From positions 79,585 through 143,584 of the forward strand of contig CAVQJL010000016.1 of assembly GCA_963712815.1 (NCBI GenBank): a DNA stretch of 64,000 nucleotides, in the 5' to 3' direction. The translations under genes and the position numbers were made by a program. The first letter of the stretch is position 1. Each line of letters starts with the position of its first letter. The stretch is from RPQJ01 sp963712815. GTDB taxonomy: Bacteria > Pseudomonadota > Gammaproteobacteria > Steroidobacterales > Steroidobacteraceae. The notes under the pieces are model-generated. The model had not been told where the DNA came from. It did no database searches and worked only from the letters and a program-made list of their open reading frames with translations. Below are positions 1 through 8,578 of this stretch, piece after piece.

Positions 1-211
1 CACCGAGGCGGGCGTCCGGCTCGGCGCCCGCCGGCACCGCGGCGATCGCCTCGTCGATGATCGGCCGGTAGCGCGCATCCTGGGCCGCCTTGAAGATCAG
101 GCTCGGGTTCGTCGTCGCGTCCTGTGGCTTGAACCGGGCAATCGAGTCGATGTCGCCCGTGTCGGCGACGATCACGGAGTGGCGCTTCAGGCCGTCGAGC
201 TGGCTAGTCAT
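1..211 (-). CDS. tal: Transaldolase, N-terminal fragment (cut by window edge)
   Basis: Transaldolase moves a dihydroxyacetone unit between sugar phosphates in the non-oxidative pentose phosphate pathway, in the cytoplasm. The 70 visible codons contain the family's N-terminal signature (VADTGDID, then PQDATTNPSL), which matches TalA/TalB. The ATG at 211 has a GAGGAGG ribosome site 6 bases upstream. The gene lies 16 bases downstream of the phosphoketolase stop on the same strand, so the two are probably co-transcribed. Together they would rearrange pentose and hexose phosphates and cleave them to acetyl phosphate. The C-terminus, with the Schiff-base lysine, lies outside the window, so a longer fusion cannot be excluded. 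Confidence 0.9.
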   Translation of the reverse strand, partial: MTSQLDGLKRHSVIVADTGDIDSIARFKPQDATTNPSLIFKAAQDARYRPIIDEAIAAVPAGAEPDARLG

Positions 212-227
212 GCGTGCCTCCTCGGGC

Positions 228-2621
228 TCACAGCGGCCACTTCCAGTTGCGCTCGGCATCGCGGTCGATGCCGTGCTCGTGCGCGTAATTTCGGCACTCG
301 ATCTGCAGGTTGCGCAGCTTCTCCTTGACGTGGGCGCCGGCCACCTGCAGCCGTGGCACGCGGTCGATCACGTCGATCGCGAGGCTGAAGCGATCCACTT
401 CGTTCTCGATCGCCAGCTCGAGCGGCGTGTTGATGTTGCCCTTCTCCTTGTAGCCGCGCACGTGCAGGTTGTGGTGGTTGGTGCGCCGGTACGACAGCCG
501 GTGGATCAGCCACGGGTAGCCGTGAAAGTTGAAGATGACCGGCTTGTCGGTCGTGAACAGCGAGTCGAAGTCGCGGTCCGAGAGGCCGTGCGGGTGCTCC
601 TTGGGTGGCGTCATCCGGTAAAGGTCCACCACGTTCACGAAGCGGATCCGGAGGTCCGGGAAGTTCTGCCGCAGCAGCACGGTGGCGGCGAGGGCCTCCT
701 GCGTGGCGATGTCGCCGCAGCCGGCCATCACGACGTCGGGCTCGGCGCCCTGGTCGGTACTGGCCCAGTCCCATATGCCGATCCCCTTGGTGCAGTGCTT
801 GATCGCCTCGTCCATGTCGAGGTACTGCAGGTGCTTCTGCTTGTCGCAGACGATCACGTTGATGTCGTTGGTGCTCTTGAGGCAGTGGTTGGCCACCGAC
901 AGCAGGCAGTTGGAATCCGGCGGCAGGTAGATGCGCGTCACCGTCGGGCTCTTGTTCACCACCACGTCGAGGAAGCCCGGGTCCTGGTGCGTGAAGCCGT
1001 TGTGGTCCTGCCGCCAGACGGTGGAGGTGATGAGCATGTTGAGCGAGGCGACCGGCGCGCGCCACGGCAGCTCTTCGCAGATGTCCAGCCACTTGGCGTG
1101 CTGGTTGAACATCGAGTCGATGACGTGCACGAACGCCTCGTAGGTCGAGAAGAAGCCGTGCCGCCCGGTCAGGAGGTACCCCTCGAGCCAGCCCTCGAGC
1201 GTGTGCTCGGAGAGCATCTCCATGACGCGCCCGTCCGGTGAGAGCTCGCCGCCGTCGGCGTCCACCGGCAGCATGTCCGCGAGCCAGGTCTTCTTGCTCG
1301 CCTGGTACACCGCGTCTAGCTTGTTCGAGGTGGTCTCGTCCGGGCCGAACACGCGGAAATTGTCCGGATTGAGCTTGAGGATGTCGCGCAGGAACTCGCC
1401 GAGCTTGCGGGTGTTCTCCACCTCCGAGGTGCCGGGCTTCTTGACGGGCACCGCGTAGTCGCGGAAGTCGGGCAGGCGCAGGGCGCGGCGCAGCAGGCCG
1501 CCGTTGGCGTGCGGGTTGGCGCTCATGCGGCGGCGGCCCTGCGGCGCCAGTGACCGCAGGTCCTCGACCAGCCGCCCGTTCGCATCGAACAGCTCCTGCG
1601 GCCGGTAGCTCTTCATCCACTTCTCGAGCAGCTTCAGGTGCGCCGGGTTGTTGCGAACGTCCGACATGGGCACCTGGTGGGCGCGCCAGTAGCCCTCGAC
1701 CGTCTTGCCGCCGACCTTCTTCGGTCCCGTCCAGCCCTTGGGGCTGCGCAGCACGATCATGGGCCAGCGGGCGCGCGTCGCCTTGCCGGACCTGCGAGCC
1801 GCCTGCTGGGCGCGGCGGATCTCCTGCACACAGGTCTCCATCGTGGCCGCCATCAGCTGGTGCATCGTCTCGGGATCGTCCCCCTCGACGAAGTGCGGCG
1901 TCCAGCCGTAGCCGCGGAACAGCGCGTCGATCTCCTCGTGCGAGATGCGCGCGAGGATGGTCGGGTTGTTGATCTTGTAGCCGTTGAGGTGCAGCACCGG
2001 CAGCACCGCGCCATCCCGCACCGGGTTCAGGAACTTGTTCGAATGCCACGCGGTGGCGAGCGGCCCGGTCTCGGACTCGCCGTCGCCCACCACGACGGTC
2101 ACCACCAGGTCGGGATTGTCGAAGGCCGCGCCGAAGGCGTGCGAGAGGCTGTAGCCGAGTTCGCCGCCCTCGTGGATCGATCCCGGGGTCTCGGGCGTGC
2201 AGTGGCTGCCGATGCCGCCCGGGAAGGAGAACTCCTTGAAGAACTCCCGCATTCCGTCCACGTCCTCGCCCTTGTTCGGGTAGATCTCGGCGTAGGTGCC
2301 CTCGAGGTACACGGGCGCCAGCACGCCCGGCGCACCGTGGCCGGGCCCGGCCAGGAAGATGGCGTCGAGGTCGTACTTGTTGATCAGCCGGTTCATGTGC
2401 ACGTAGGTGAAGCTCAGCCCCGGGCTCGCGCCCCAGTGCCCGAGCAGCCGGTTCTTGATGTGGGACGGCACCAGCCGTTCGCGCAGGAGGGGGTTGTCCT
2501 GCAGGTAGATCATGCCCACCGCGAGGTAGTTGCAGGCGCGCCAGTACGCGTCGATGCGGTCGAGCTCGGTCGGGGTGAGCGCCGCGGTGGCGCGATTCGC
2601 GGACTTGCGGCCAGTGGCCAT
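228..2621 (-). CDS. xfp: Xylulose-5-phosphate/fructose-6-phosphate phosphoketolase
   Basis: A TPP enzyme that splits xylulose 5-phosphate or fructose 6-phosphate with inorganic phosphate into acetyl phosphate and an aldose phosphate. The 797-residue length is normal for the family. The N-terminal region (ACNYLAVGMIYLQDNPLL, then GHWGASPGLSF) and the TPP/Mg motif GDGESETGPLA are typical, and the family pattern continues to the C-terminus. An in-frame extension upstream exists, but the ATG at 2621 is preferred: it is preceded by AAGGAGGT at 2627-2634 and gives the standard N-terminus. It lies just upstream of transaldolase in an apparent operon. No acetate kinase is visible, so the fate of acetyl phosphate is unknown here. 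Preference for xylulose or fructose phosphate cannot be read from the sequence. Confidence 0.95.
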   Translation of the reverse strand: MATGRKSANRATAALTPTELDRIDAYWRACNYLAVGMIYLQDNPLLRERLVPSHIKNRLLGHWGASPGLSFTYVHMNRLINKYDLDAIFLAGPGHGAPGVLAPVYLEGTYAEIYPNKGEDVDGMREFFKEFSFPGGIGSHCTPETPGSIHEGGELGYSLSHAFGAAFDNPDLVVTVVVGDGESETGPLATAWHSNKFLNPVRDGAVLPVLHLNGYKINNPTILARISHEEIDALFRGYGWTPHFVEGDDPETMHQLMAATMETCVQEIRRAQQAARRSGKATRARWPMIVLRSPKGWTGPKKVGGKTVEGYWRAHQVPMSDVRNNPAHLKLLEKWMKSYRPQELFDANGRLVEDLRSLAPQGRRRMSANPHANGGLLRRALRLPDFRDYAVPVKKPGTSEVENTRKLGEFLRDILKLNPDNFRVFGPDETTSNKLDAVYQASKKTWLADMLPVDADGGELSPDGRVMEMLSEHTLEGWLEGYLLTGRHGFFSTYEAFVHVIDSMFNQHAKWLDICEELPWRAPVASLNMLITSTVWRQDHNGFTHQDPGFLDVVVNKSPTVTRIYLPPDSNCLLSVANHCLKSTNDINVIVCDKQKHLQYLDMDEAIKHCTKGIGIWDWASTDQGAEPDVVMAGCGDIATQEALAATVLLRQNFPDLRIRFVNVVDLYRMTPPKEHPHGLSDRDFDSLFTTDKPVIFNFHGYPWLIHRLSYRRTNHHNLHVRGYKEKGNINTPLELAIENEVDRFSLAIDVIDRVPRLQVAGAHVKEKLRNLQIECRNYAHEHGIDRDAERNWKWPL

Positions 2622-2740
2622 GTCGGACCTCCTTGCGTGCCGAATGAGTCGAGCGGCCGACTCTAGCAGAGGGACGTTACAGCCCGGTACGCCGTGGCGG
2701 ATGTAGCATAGGGGGGCTGGATTTCCAGAGTGTTTCAACG

Positions 2741-3838
2741 ATGCCCAAGCCAAAGCATTCCTTGGGGTTGGCGGCCGCACTTCGGCCGTCGCCGAAAGCC
2801 AATCACGCATTCGCCGTCCTGCTGCTCGGCGCCGCGCTGCTGGTGTTGTCCGCGACCGTCCAGGCCGCGCCCAAGACCGACATCCTCGTCTTCCGGAACG
2901 GCGACCGGCTGACAGGCGAGGTCAAGAGCCTCGAGCGCGGCAAGCTCAGTTTCAAGACCGACGCCACCGGCACGATCTCGATCGAGTGGGACAAGGTGGC
3001 GAGCGTTCAGTCGGAGCAGTACATGGAGGTCGAGCTCCTGGACGGCCGCCGTCACTTCGGACGCGCCTCGCAGGCGCAGGCGGAGGGCAAGCTCAAGTTG
3101 CGCGTGGGAAGCGGATCGAACCTGCGGGAGGTGCCGCTTGCCGACGTCATCCGAATTGCGCCGATCGAGCAGGGCGGGTTCGTGGACCGCCTCGATGGCT
3201 ACGTGACCGCCGGCTACGACTACACCAAGGCCAACGACCTGCAGCAGTTCACGTTCACGGGCGGCCTCAGCTCGCGCAACGAGAAGCGCCAGTGGTCGCT
3301 CGACGGTTCGACCACGCTGATTTCCCAGACCGGCAGGGACGACACTACCCGCTACGACATCAGCGCGCTCAATCGTCGCTTCCTCGCCGATCGCTGGTTC
3401 TGGCAGGGCTTCGGCAGCTTCGAGGGCAACGACGAACTCGCCCTGGACCTGCGCACGACCCTCGGCGCGGCCTATGGACGCTTCCTGCAGCAGACCCAGC
3501 AGACCGATTGGGCCGCCTATGCAGGTCTGGCCGTGACAAGGGAAGATTTCAGCGAGCAGCCGACCAACGACAGCGTCGAGGCCGTGCTCGGCACGCAGTA
3601 CTGGTTCTTCCGATATGACTCCCCGGAAGCTTCGTTCAACGCCACGCTCAACCTGTTCCCGAGCCTCACGGAAGCCGGTCGGCTGCGTTCCGAGGGACGT
3701 CTGCGAGCACGTTACGAGATCGTCAACGACCTGTTCTTCGAAGCGAGCCTGTACGGCAGCTACGACAGCGAGCCGGGCGTGGGCGCCGAGTCGAAGTCCG
3801 ACTATGGCGTGACAACCTCGCTCGGGTACTCGTTCTGA
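2741..3838 (+). CDS. DUF481 (YdiY-like) outer-membrane-type protein
   Basis: A 365-residue protein of unknown function. A long basic N-region and a hydrophobic stretch ending VQAAP (about residues 25-44) look like a Sec signal peptide. Residues 45-145 contain small beta repeats around FRNGDRLTGEV. Residues 150-365 have the alternating polar/aromatic strands of a small beta-barrel, and the protein ends in Phe, as outer-membrane proteins usually do. This fits the DUF481 family. No clear ribosome site precedes the ATG. It diverges from phosphoketolase across 119 bases. Its stop at 3838 directly abuts the antiporter stop, so the two genes converge with no spacer. Confidence 0.75.
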   Translation: MPKPKHSLGLAAALRPSPKANHAFAVLLLGAALLVLSATVQAAPKTDILVFRNGDRLTGEVKSLERGKLSFKTDATGTISIEWDKVASVQSEQYMEVELLDGRRHFGRASQAQAEGKLKLRVGSGSNLREVPLADVIRIAPIEQGGFVDRLDGYVTAGYDYTKANDLQQFTFTGGLSSRNEKRQWSLDGSTTLISQTGRDDTTRYDISALNRRFLADRWFWQGFGSFEGNDELALDLRTTLGAAYGRFLQQTQQTDWAAYAGLAVTREDFSEQPTNDSVEAVLGTQYWFFRYDSPEASFNATLNLFPSLTEAGRLRSEGRLRARYEIVNDLFFEASLYGSYDSEPGVGAESKSDYGVTTSLGYSF

Positions 3839-5086
3839 CTAGACGCTGTCGCGACCGCCTGCAACGACGACCGCAAGCTGCGCAGGCTCCGCGTCCTGCG
3901 GCACCTTGGGTTCTTCCGGGCGCTCGTCCGGCTCGCCGCGGTGGGCGAGGGCCGTCGCCGAGGCGGTCGTCAGCACCACCAGCATGACCACGCCGAACGG
4001 GAACCCTTCGATCGAGCCCGTATCGGTCGCGGTCAGGAACAGCAGCACGGTGATCAGTCCGCGTGGCGCAATCCAGACGAGCCGCTTTGCGTCGTCGATG
4101 CGCAGGAGCCTGAGAATTCCGGCGCGGCTCGCGTAGATGATCGACACCATCGCCGCGGCGATCGCCCAGGCCCGCCAGTCCGTCATGTGGTGCACGTCGG
4201 TCCAGTAGCCCAGCATGATGAAGAATACGCTCTTGGTCGCGAAGGTCAGCTCGGCGACCAGGCCCTTGAACTCGCCGAGCGTCCGGTCGTAGCTGGCGCT
4301 GTGCATCGCCCGCAGCTTTGCATTCCACTCGAGCAGGCGCGGGTTGTTGAGCAGCAGCCCGCAGACCAGGACCAGCACCAGCGGCGACAGGTGCAGCACC
4401 TTGCCGGTGGCATACAGCAGCATCAGCCCGGCCAGCAGCGGCACGAAGCGGACATGCCCCGACGAGCGGTTGATCAGGAAGTAGAGCAGCAGCGCGGCGA
4501 CGATGGCCGCGACCAGCGAGAGCGCGCCGCCGCCGAACAGGTCGCCCGCGAATTCGCCGAGCGACCCGCCGGCGGCGAGCCACGCATAGAAGACGAGCAC
4601 GCCGAGAATGTCGGACAGCGCGCTCTCGTAAACGACGAACTCGCGCGTCGAGTCGGCGAGACCCGCGGCGCTCGGGATCGCCACGGCGCTCGAAATCACC
4701 GCGAAAGGCATCGATGCGAGCGCGGCGGCGGGCCAGTCGAAGCCGAGCAGCCGGTGCAGCAGAAAGGAGAAGATCCCGAGCGTCACGCCGAACCCGAGCA
4801 GCGCGGCGCTGCTCGACTTGACGATCAGCCGGGCTCGCTCGCGCCGCAGCTCGAGGTCGAGGGCGCCCTCGAGGACGATCAGGATCAAGCCGATGGTGCC
4901 GACCACGGGCAGCAGCAGCTCGACGAAGCGCAACTCCACGCCGATGCGGTCGAGCAGCTGCCGCGCCACCATCCCGGTCGCGATCAGCAGTACGACGGAT
5001 GGCAGCTTGGTGCGCCTGCCGAATACGTCGAGCAGGTAGGAGACGACCAGCAGCCCGGAGAGCGCCAGCAGTGCGGTATCGGTCAT
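3839..5086 (-). CDS. Cation/proton antiporter (CPA family membrane transporter)
   Basis: A 415-residue integral membrane protein with about 11-12 hydrophobic segments from residue 4 to about 375, followed by a charged Glu/Pro-rich cytoplasmic tail. The layout and segments such as LPSVVLLIATGMVARQLL and the charged pair in VLEGALDLELRRER fit the Na+/H+ exchanger superfamily. There is no TrkA-N domain, so it is a short form. The probable role is exchange of Na+ or K+ for protons across the inner membrane; the ion is not predictable. The ATG at 5086 lies 9 bases after the rubredoxin/HupJ stop, with GGAGG about 12 bases upstream of the start. It could therefore be read from the hup operon, although it is not a hydrogenase gene. 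Confidence 0.85.
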   Translation of the reverse strand: MTDTALLALSGLLVVSYLLDVFGRRTKLPSVVLLIATGMVARQLLDRIGVELRFVELLLPVVGTIGLILIVLEGALDLELRRERARLIVKSSSAALLGFGVTLGIFSFLLHRLLGFDWPAAALASMPFAVISSAVAIPSAAGLADSTREFVVYESALSDILGVLVFYAWLAAGGSLGEFAGDLFGGGALSLVAAIVAALLLYFLINRSSGHVRFVPLLAGLMLLYATGKVLHLSPLVLVLVCGLLLNNPRLLEWNAKLRAMHSASYDRTLGEFKGLVAELTFATKSVFFIMLGYWTDVHHMTDWRAWAIAAAMVSIIYASRAGILRLLRIDDAKRLVWIAPRGLITVLLFLTATDTGSIEGFPFGVVMLVVLTTASATALAHRGEPDERPEEPKVPQDAEPAQLAVVVAGGRDSV

Positions 5087-5095
5087 GGGTCGGGA

Positions 5096-5767
5096 TCAGC
5101 CTCCGCGCAGCAGTTCGCGGCGGGTCAGCGTGGGGGCGTTGCTCGCGGGGGCTTCCTCCGCCTCGAACAGCGCATTGGCGGCCGAAAGCGCGGCAAGCTG
5201 CGCGGCCTCGTGGTCCGTGAAGTCTGCCATCTGCGAGAACAGCGGGCAGGTCGCGACCGGGCCGAAGTCGGGGAGGTCGCTGACGAGGAAATCGTACGCG
5301 CCGGAGGGGAAGGCCATGCGGACGGTTCCTCCCCGGGTCCAGACCTCGAGGTCGTCCGCCGACGGCAGCACCGTGAGGTTCATGAACCACGGCGTGACCA
5401 TGACGCCTGCCTCGCGGCCGTCGATGCTGCGGAAGCCCACCGCCTCGACGGCCAGCGTCGGGTTGTAGATGGGCATGCCCTTCAGCGCGAGCGCGGCGCG
5501 GCGATAGGCGTTGGCGGCCTCCTGCACCCGGTCGTTGGTCTCGATGGTCGCGGTGCCGATCACCATGAACTTGCTCTTTTCGGCCGCACAGTTCGGGCAG
5601 GTCCAGGTGTCCGGCAGCAGGCGGAACGCCGTTCCCGGCGCCACCTGGCGGTCCTCGTCGCCGAGGGCGGGATCGTACACCCACCAGCAGATGCCGCACT
5701 CGAGAATCGTGTCGTCGGCGATCTTCGAGCCGTCGCCCATGTAGCTGCCTTCGAACGGGCGGCTCAT
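5096..5767 (-). CDS. hupJ: Fused rubredoxin-HupJ (HybE-type) hydrogenase assembly chaperone
   Basis: A 223-residue protein. Residues about 22-70 form a rubredoxin domain with two Cys pairs (CGIC and CPNC) and the usual WxYDP-like loop. Residues about 75-215 match the HupJ/HybE/HoxT hydrogenase chaperone family (GMPIYNP, PWFMNLTVLP). In many bacteria these are separate genes, hupI/hoxR and hupJ/hoxT. The rubredoxin is thought to help mature the small-subunit Fe-S clusters in air, and HupJ/HybE acts as a chaperone. The ATG at 5767 overlaps the hupH stop by 4 bases (ATGA). It is the last recognisable hup gene in this operon. The function is inferred from family and context. Confidence 0.88.
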   Translation of the reverse strand: MSRPFEGSYMGDGSKIADDTILECGICWWVYDPALGDEDRQVAPGTAFRLLPDTWTCPNCAAEKSKFMVIGTATIETNDRVQEAANAYRRAALALKGMPIYNPTLAVEAVGFRSIDGREAGVMVTPWFMNLTVLPSADDLEVWTRGGTVRMAFPSGAYDFLVSDLPDFGPVATCPLFSQMADFTDHEAAQLAALSAANALFEAEEAPASNAPTLTRRELLRGG

Positions 5768-6618
5768 GACGTGAACGCCTCGAGGATCTCGGCCAGGCGC
5801 TCCGCGGAATCCTCGAAGTCCTCGCGGGCCGCGAGCACCGCCACCGGCACGCCGCCGACCTCGAGCGTGTCGAGGATGACGTTGCCCATGGAGTTGATGT
5901 ACTGCACGGCCCAGACGTGACGCAGGCCGGTCGCGAACACGCGCGAGCTTCCGTAGCCGCCGGAGCGGATCACGAGCGGGACCTGGCCCAGCACCGAGGT
6001 GAGCAGCTGCGTGTCCACCTCGGTGACCGGCAGCAGCGTGAAGTTGATGACGTGGTTCTCGGCGCCGGGCTGGCAGGACGAGGAGCGTTCCTGCAGCTCG
6101 GCCAGCAGGGGCAGGGCATTCATCGCACCCTGGGGCGCGTGCCGCGGAATGTCGATCGTGGTGCTCGTCAGCTCTGCCGCGGCAGCGAGGATCGGCTCGG
6201 GAACCGCTCCGACCTCGATCCACTCGGTCGTCCGGCCGTCGGCGGTGCTGGCCTCGAGGCGCCACACGCCGGCGAGCACGGACTCGACGATGCGCCAGTA
6301 GGCGTCCGGCGTGCCGACCTTCGCCCACACGTCGCCTTCGCCGAGGATGTCGGCCACGGTCGCCTTGTCGGCCTCGTCGAGGTCGCCGAGCGCGATGCGG
6401 GTCGGCGTCGCGGCCGGGGCCTGCGCCTGCCGCTGCAGGTCCGCGAGCACCTCGTGCATGACCGCGCGCGAGGCCGGGGTGAGCTGGTCGGCGGCGAGCG
6501 CCTGTCGCGCCGGGCGGACGAGGCCGGTGGGCATGCCGATCAGCCGCAGCTGGTCATCGCCGCCGGCCGGCGCCTCGCCGGGTACTTTCGGGTGCCAGAC
6601 GAGCACGTGTTCGGTCAT
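5764..6618 (-). CDS. hupH: Hydrogenase expression/formation protein HupH (HyaF/HoxQ family)
   Basis: A 284-residue cytoplasmic accessory protein of the HupH/HoxQ/HyaF family. It assists maturation of the hydrogenase small subunit, probably its Fe-S clusters, under aerobic conditions. Family-like stretches are GEGDVWAKV near residue 92, the block ENHVINFTLLPVT near 187, and RSGGYGSSRV followed by WAVQYINSMGNVILDT toward the C-terminus. Length is normal. The ATG at 6618 overlaps the hupG stop by 4 bases, and its own stop overlaps the next start by 4 bases, so translation is probably coupled through hupG-hupH-hupJ. Confidence 0.92.
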   Translation of the reverse strand: MTEHVLVWHPKVPGEAPAGGDDQLRLIGMPTGLVRPARQALAADQLTPASRAVMHEVLADLQRQAQAPAATPTRIALGDLDEADKATVADILGEGDVWAKVGTPDAYWRIVESVLAGVWRLEASTADGRTTEWIEVGAVPEPILAAAAELTSTTIDIPRHAPQGAMNALPLLAELQERSSSCQPGAENHVINFTLLPVTEVDTQLLTSVLGQVPLVIRSGGYGSSRVFATGLRHVWAVQYINSMGNVILDTLEVGGVPVAVLAAREDFEDSAERLAEILEAFTS

Positions 6619-7016
6619 GCGTTTCCTCCCGGCGGCGACGCCGGCTGTTCGTTGTCCGGCGCGAGCAGCCGGTCGCAGGCCTGGGCAAACACCGGCCAGT
6701 CGCGCATGCGGGCCACGAGCTCCGCGGGCTGTCCGTCGCGCAGGTAGACCACGGCGGGCGTCACCACGACGCCGTATTGCGCCATCAGGATCGCCTCGTC
6801 GCGGCGGTCCACCAGCCCGAGGCGCAGGCGGCCCTTGTAGCTCGCGAGCAGCTCGCGCACCACGACGGCGACGTCGAGCCCTTCGGGCCGCTGCGCGACG
6901 TCGCCGCTGAAGAACAGCAGCGCGCGCGGGTTGCGGGCGACGAAGTCGTCGAGCGTCGCCTTGCGCAGCACCTCGCAATCCGGGTGCGTGGCCAGCGAGT
7001 CGATCAGCTCACTCAT
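6615..7016 (-). CDS. hupG: Hydrogenase accessory protein HupG (HyaE/HoxO, thioredoxin-fold)
   Basis: A 133-residue thioredoxin-fold protein without the redox CxxC motif, as expected for the HupG/HyaE/HoxO family. These proteins bind the Tat signal peptide of the hydrogenase small subunit and hold it back until the clusters are assembled. The fold is suggested by ALLFFSGD, the strand RLRLGLVD and the cis-proline segment GVVVTPAVVYLRDGQ. It overlaps hupD by 8 bases upstream and hupH by 4 bases downstream. The partner would be HupS, whose Tat signal is encoded in the same operon. Confidence 0.9.
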   Translation of the reverse strand: MSELIDSLATHPDCEVLRKATLDDFVARNPRALLFFSGDVAQRPEGLDVAVVVRELLASYKGRLRLGLVDRRDEAILMAQYGVVVTPAVVYLRDGQPAELVARMRDWPVFAQACDRLLAPDNEQPASPPGGNA

Positions 7017-7686
7017 CGCGGGTCCCCTTGTCGTCCGCCTCGTTCGCCGCGTGGACGGCGCGCCGGGCCAGGAACCGCTCGTCCCCGACGCGGCAGGCCA
7101 CGTCCGCCGAAGGCCGCCCGGATTCGTAGCGCTCGCGGGCGATCGCGGCGATCACCGTCTCGCGCGACGTGCCATCGGTGCGCTTGCGTGCCTCGACGCC
7201 CCAACCCGCGAGTTCGCCGATGGCGAGCTCCAGTGCGACCGGTACCTGCCGCTGCACCGGCTCGGTAAGGCTGCCGCCGTAGTCGGCGAGCTCGACCGGC
7301 TTGATGCCGATCACCGTGAAGTGCGCCGGCTTGTGCCCGAGCAGCTCGAGGCTCGCGAGGATGTCGTTCATGCCGGCCTGGTGCAGGCTCATTTTGCTGC
7401 TGGTCATGAATCGCGGCACCTCGGCGTCCCGCGCCACCAGCAGGCTGCCCGGCGCCCCGCGGTGATCGACGGCGTCGAACAGCAGCACGTGCGTCGCATC
7501 GAGCAGCAACGGCACCAGTGCCAGCCCGAGCGTGCCGCCGTCGAGGACCTCGATCGGCGGCGAGAAATCCCAGCCGTCGCCGAATGCCTCGGCGCAGCGC
7601 ACGCCGAAGCCCTCGTCCGCCCACAGCAGGTTACCGACGCCGAGGACCACGATGCGTCGCTCGGGAGTGATGGTGTCTTCGGCCAT
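7009..7686 (-). CDS. hupD: Hydrogenase maturation endopeptidase HupD (HyaD/HoxM)
   Basis: A nickel-dependent protease that removes the C-terminal tail of the hydrogenase large subunit after the NiFe centre is inserted. The 225 residues carry the family motifs: GVGNLLWADEGFGV near the N-terminus with a metal-binding acidic residue, LDGGTLG, FDAVDHRG with the second Asp, and a conserved His near SSKMSLHQAGM. Its substrate is HupL, which has the matching cleavage site. The C-terminus is about 30 residues longer than many homologues and basic. The gene begins 134 bases after hupC, and that gap holds a strong hairpin at 7736-7786. It overlaps hupG by 8 bases. Confidence 0.93.
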   Translation of the reverse strand: MAEDTITPERRIVVLGVGNLLWADEGFGVRCAEAFGDGWDFSPPIEVLDGGTLGLALVPLLLDATHVLLFDAVDHRGAPGSLLVARDAEVPRFMTSSKMSLHQAGMNDILASLELLGHKPAHFTVIGIKPVELADYGGSLTEPVQRQVPVALELAIGELAGWGVEARKRTDGTSRETVIAAIARERYESGRPSADVACRVGDERFLARRAVHAANEADDKGTRDE

Positions 7687-7735
7687 GTGTCGTACCCGCC
7701 CCGGCAGTCCGCCTGGACCGCGTCCAGAAAGTATA

Positions 7736-7786
7736 ACGGGACAGCGGGAGTTCAGGGCCTCAGGGCCCCTGGTCCCGCTGTCCCGT
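7736..7786. promoter_or_regulatory. Nested GC-rich hairpin between hupC and hupD
   Basis: A perfect 14-base inverted repeat (7736-7749 with 7773-7786). Its 23-base loop contains a second, imperfect 7-base stem. It lies in the 134-base gap between the hupC stop and the hupD start, the only sizeable gap in the hup operon. On the transcribed strand it is followed by TTATACTTTC rather than a T-run, so it is not a classic terminator. It may instead stabilise the 3' end of hupSLC mRNA or partly attenuate the accessory genes. Role is inferred. Confidence 0.7.
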
Positions 7787-7820
7787 CAGGTCGGTCGGCG
7801 CTAGCCCGCGGGCCAGCCTG

Positions 7821-8567
7821 CTATCGGTAGAACCTCCAGCCGCTGATCATCGAGCTGATCGTCGTCTGCCGGTGCGTCATGTCCTCGCGGATCGCCATGT
7901 ACATGTGCACCATCGAGAAGATCAGGATGATCCACATCGCGAACTGGTGCCAGGTGCGAACGGTCATGGAGTCGCCGCCCGCGACCTGGAACACCCAGCC
8001 GAACACCGAGTACCAGCCGCTGTTGATGCCGGTCTGCTCGGCGAACAGCGCGAAGCCGGTCAGCAGCAGCACGATGAGCGGCAGCAGGAACATGAAGAAC
8101 ATCGCGGCGTGCGCGAGCGGGTTGTGCCCGACGTACTCCTTCGGCGGCTTGAGGAAGAGGTACCAGCCGATCTCGTTGAAGACGTCCTTCCACCAGGCGA
8201 TGCTCCAGAACGGCACGTAGAAGATCTGGCGCGCGTGCTTGCCGCCCACCAGCACCCGGTAGAGCCGCAGCAGGAACGCGACGCCCAGGATCATCCCCGC
8301 CGCGAAGTGCACGAAGCGGATGTACCCGAACAGGAAGTGGGCCGAGGCCTCCCCCGACAGCGTGGGCGGCGGCGACCCGATGAAATACCCCGTGATCGCC
8401 AGGACGACGATGCACAGCGCGGTCACCCAGTGCCAGATGCGGATCGCGGCGTCGTAGACGTAGACGGGACCCGGCGTCACGCCGGCGGGCGGCAGCACCG
8501 CCTCGCCGAAGTGGCCCTCGCGCACCCGGCTCGGGACCGGTGTCGAAGGGTGATACATGTTGCTCAT
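7821..8567 (-). CDS. hupC: Ni/Fe-hydrogenase b-type cytochrome subunit HupC (HyaC/HoxZ)
   Basis: The di-haem cytochrome b that anchors the hydrogenase to the periplasmic face of the inner membrane and passes electrons to the quinone pool. The 248 residues include four hydrophobic helices with candidate haem histidines in IRIWHWVTA, YIRFVHFAAG, TWHQF and MVHMYMA. The ATG at 8567 is preceded by AAGGAGG 6 bases upstream, which decides the start over longer in-frame options. It starts 11 bases after hupL, the standard hupSLC order. The length is close to homologues. Confidence 0.95.
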   Translation of the reverse strand: MSNMYHPSTPVPSRVREGHFGEAVLPPAGVTPGPVYVYDAAIRIWHWVTALCIVVLAITGYFIGSPPPTLSGEASAHFLFGYIRFVHFAAGMILGVAFLLRLYRVLVGGKHARQIFYVPFWSIAWWKDVFNEIGWYLFLKPPKEYVGHNPLAHAAMFFMFLLPLIVLLLTGFALFAEQTGINSGWYSVFGWVFQVAGGDSMTVRTWHQFAMWIILIFSMVHMYMAIREDMTHRQTTISSMISGWRFYR

Positions 8568-8578
8568 GGCAGCCCTCC

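Noticed and set aside
3941..5920. 659-codon open frame on the plus strand opposite the antiporter and hup genes
   Set aside because: Antisense to clearly conserved genes, low-complexity Arg/Glu/Gln composition and no recognisable domain.
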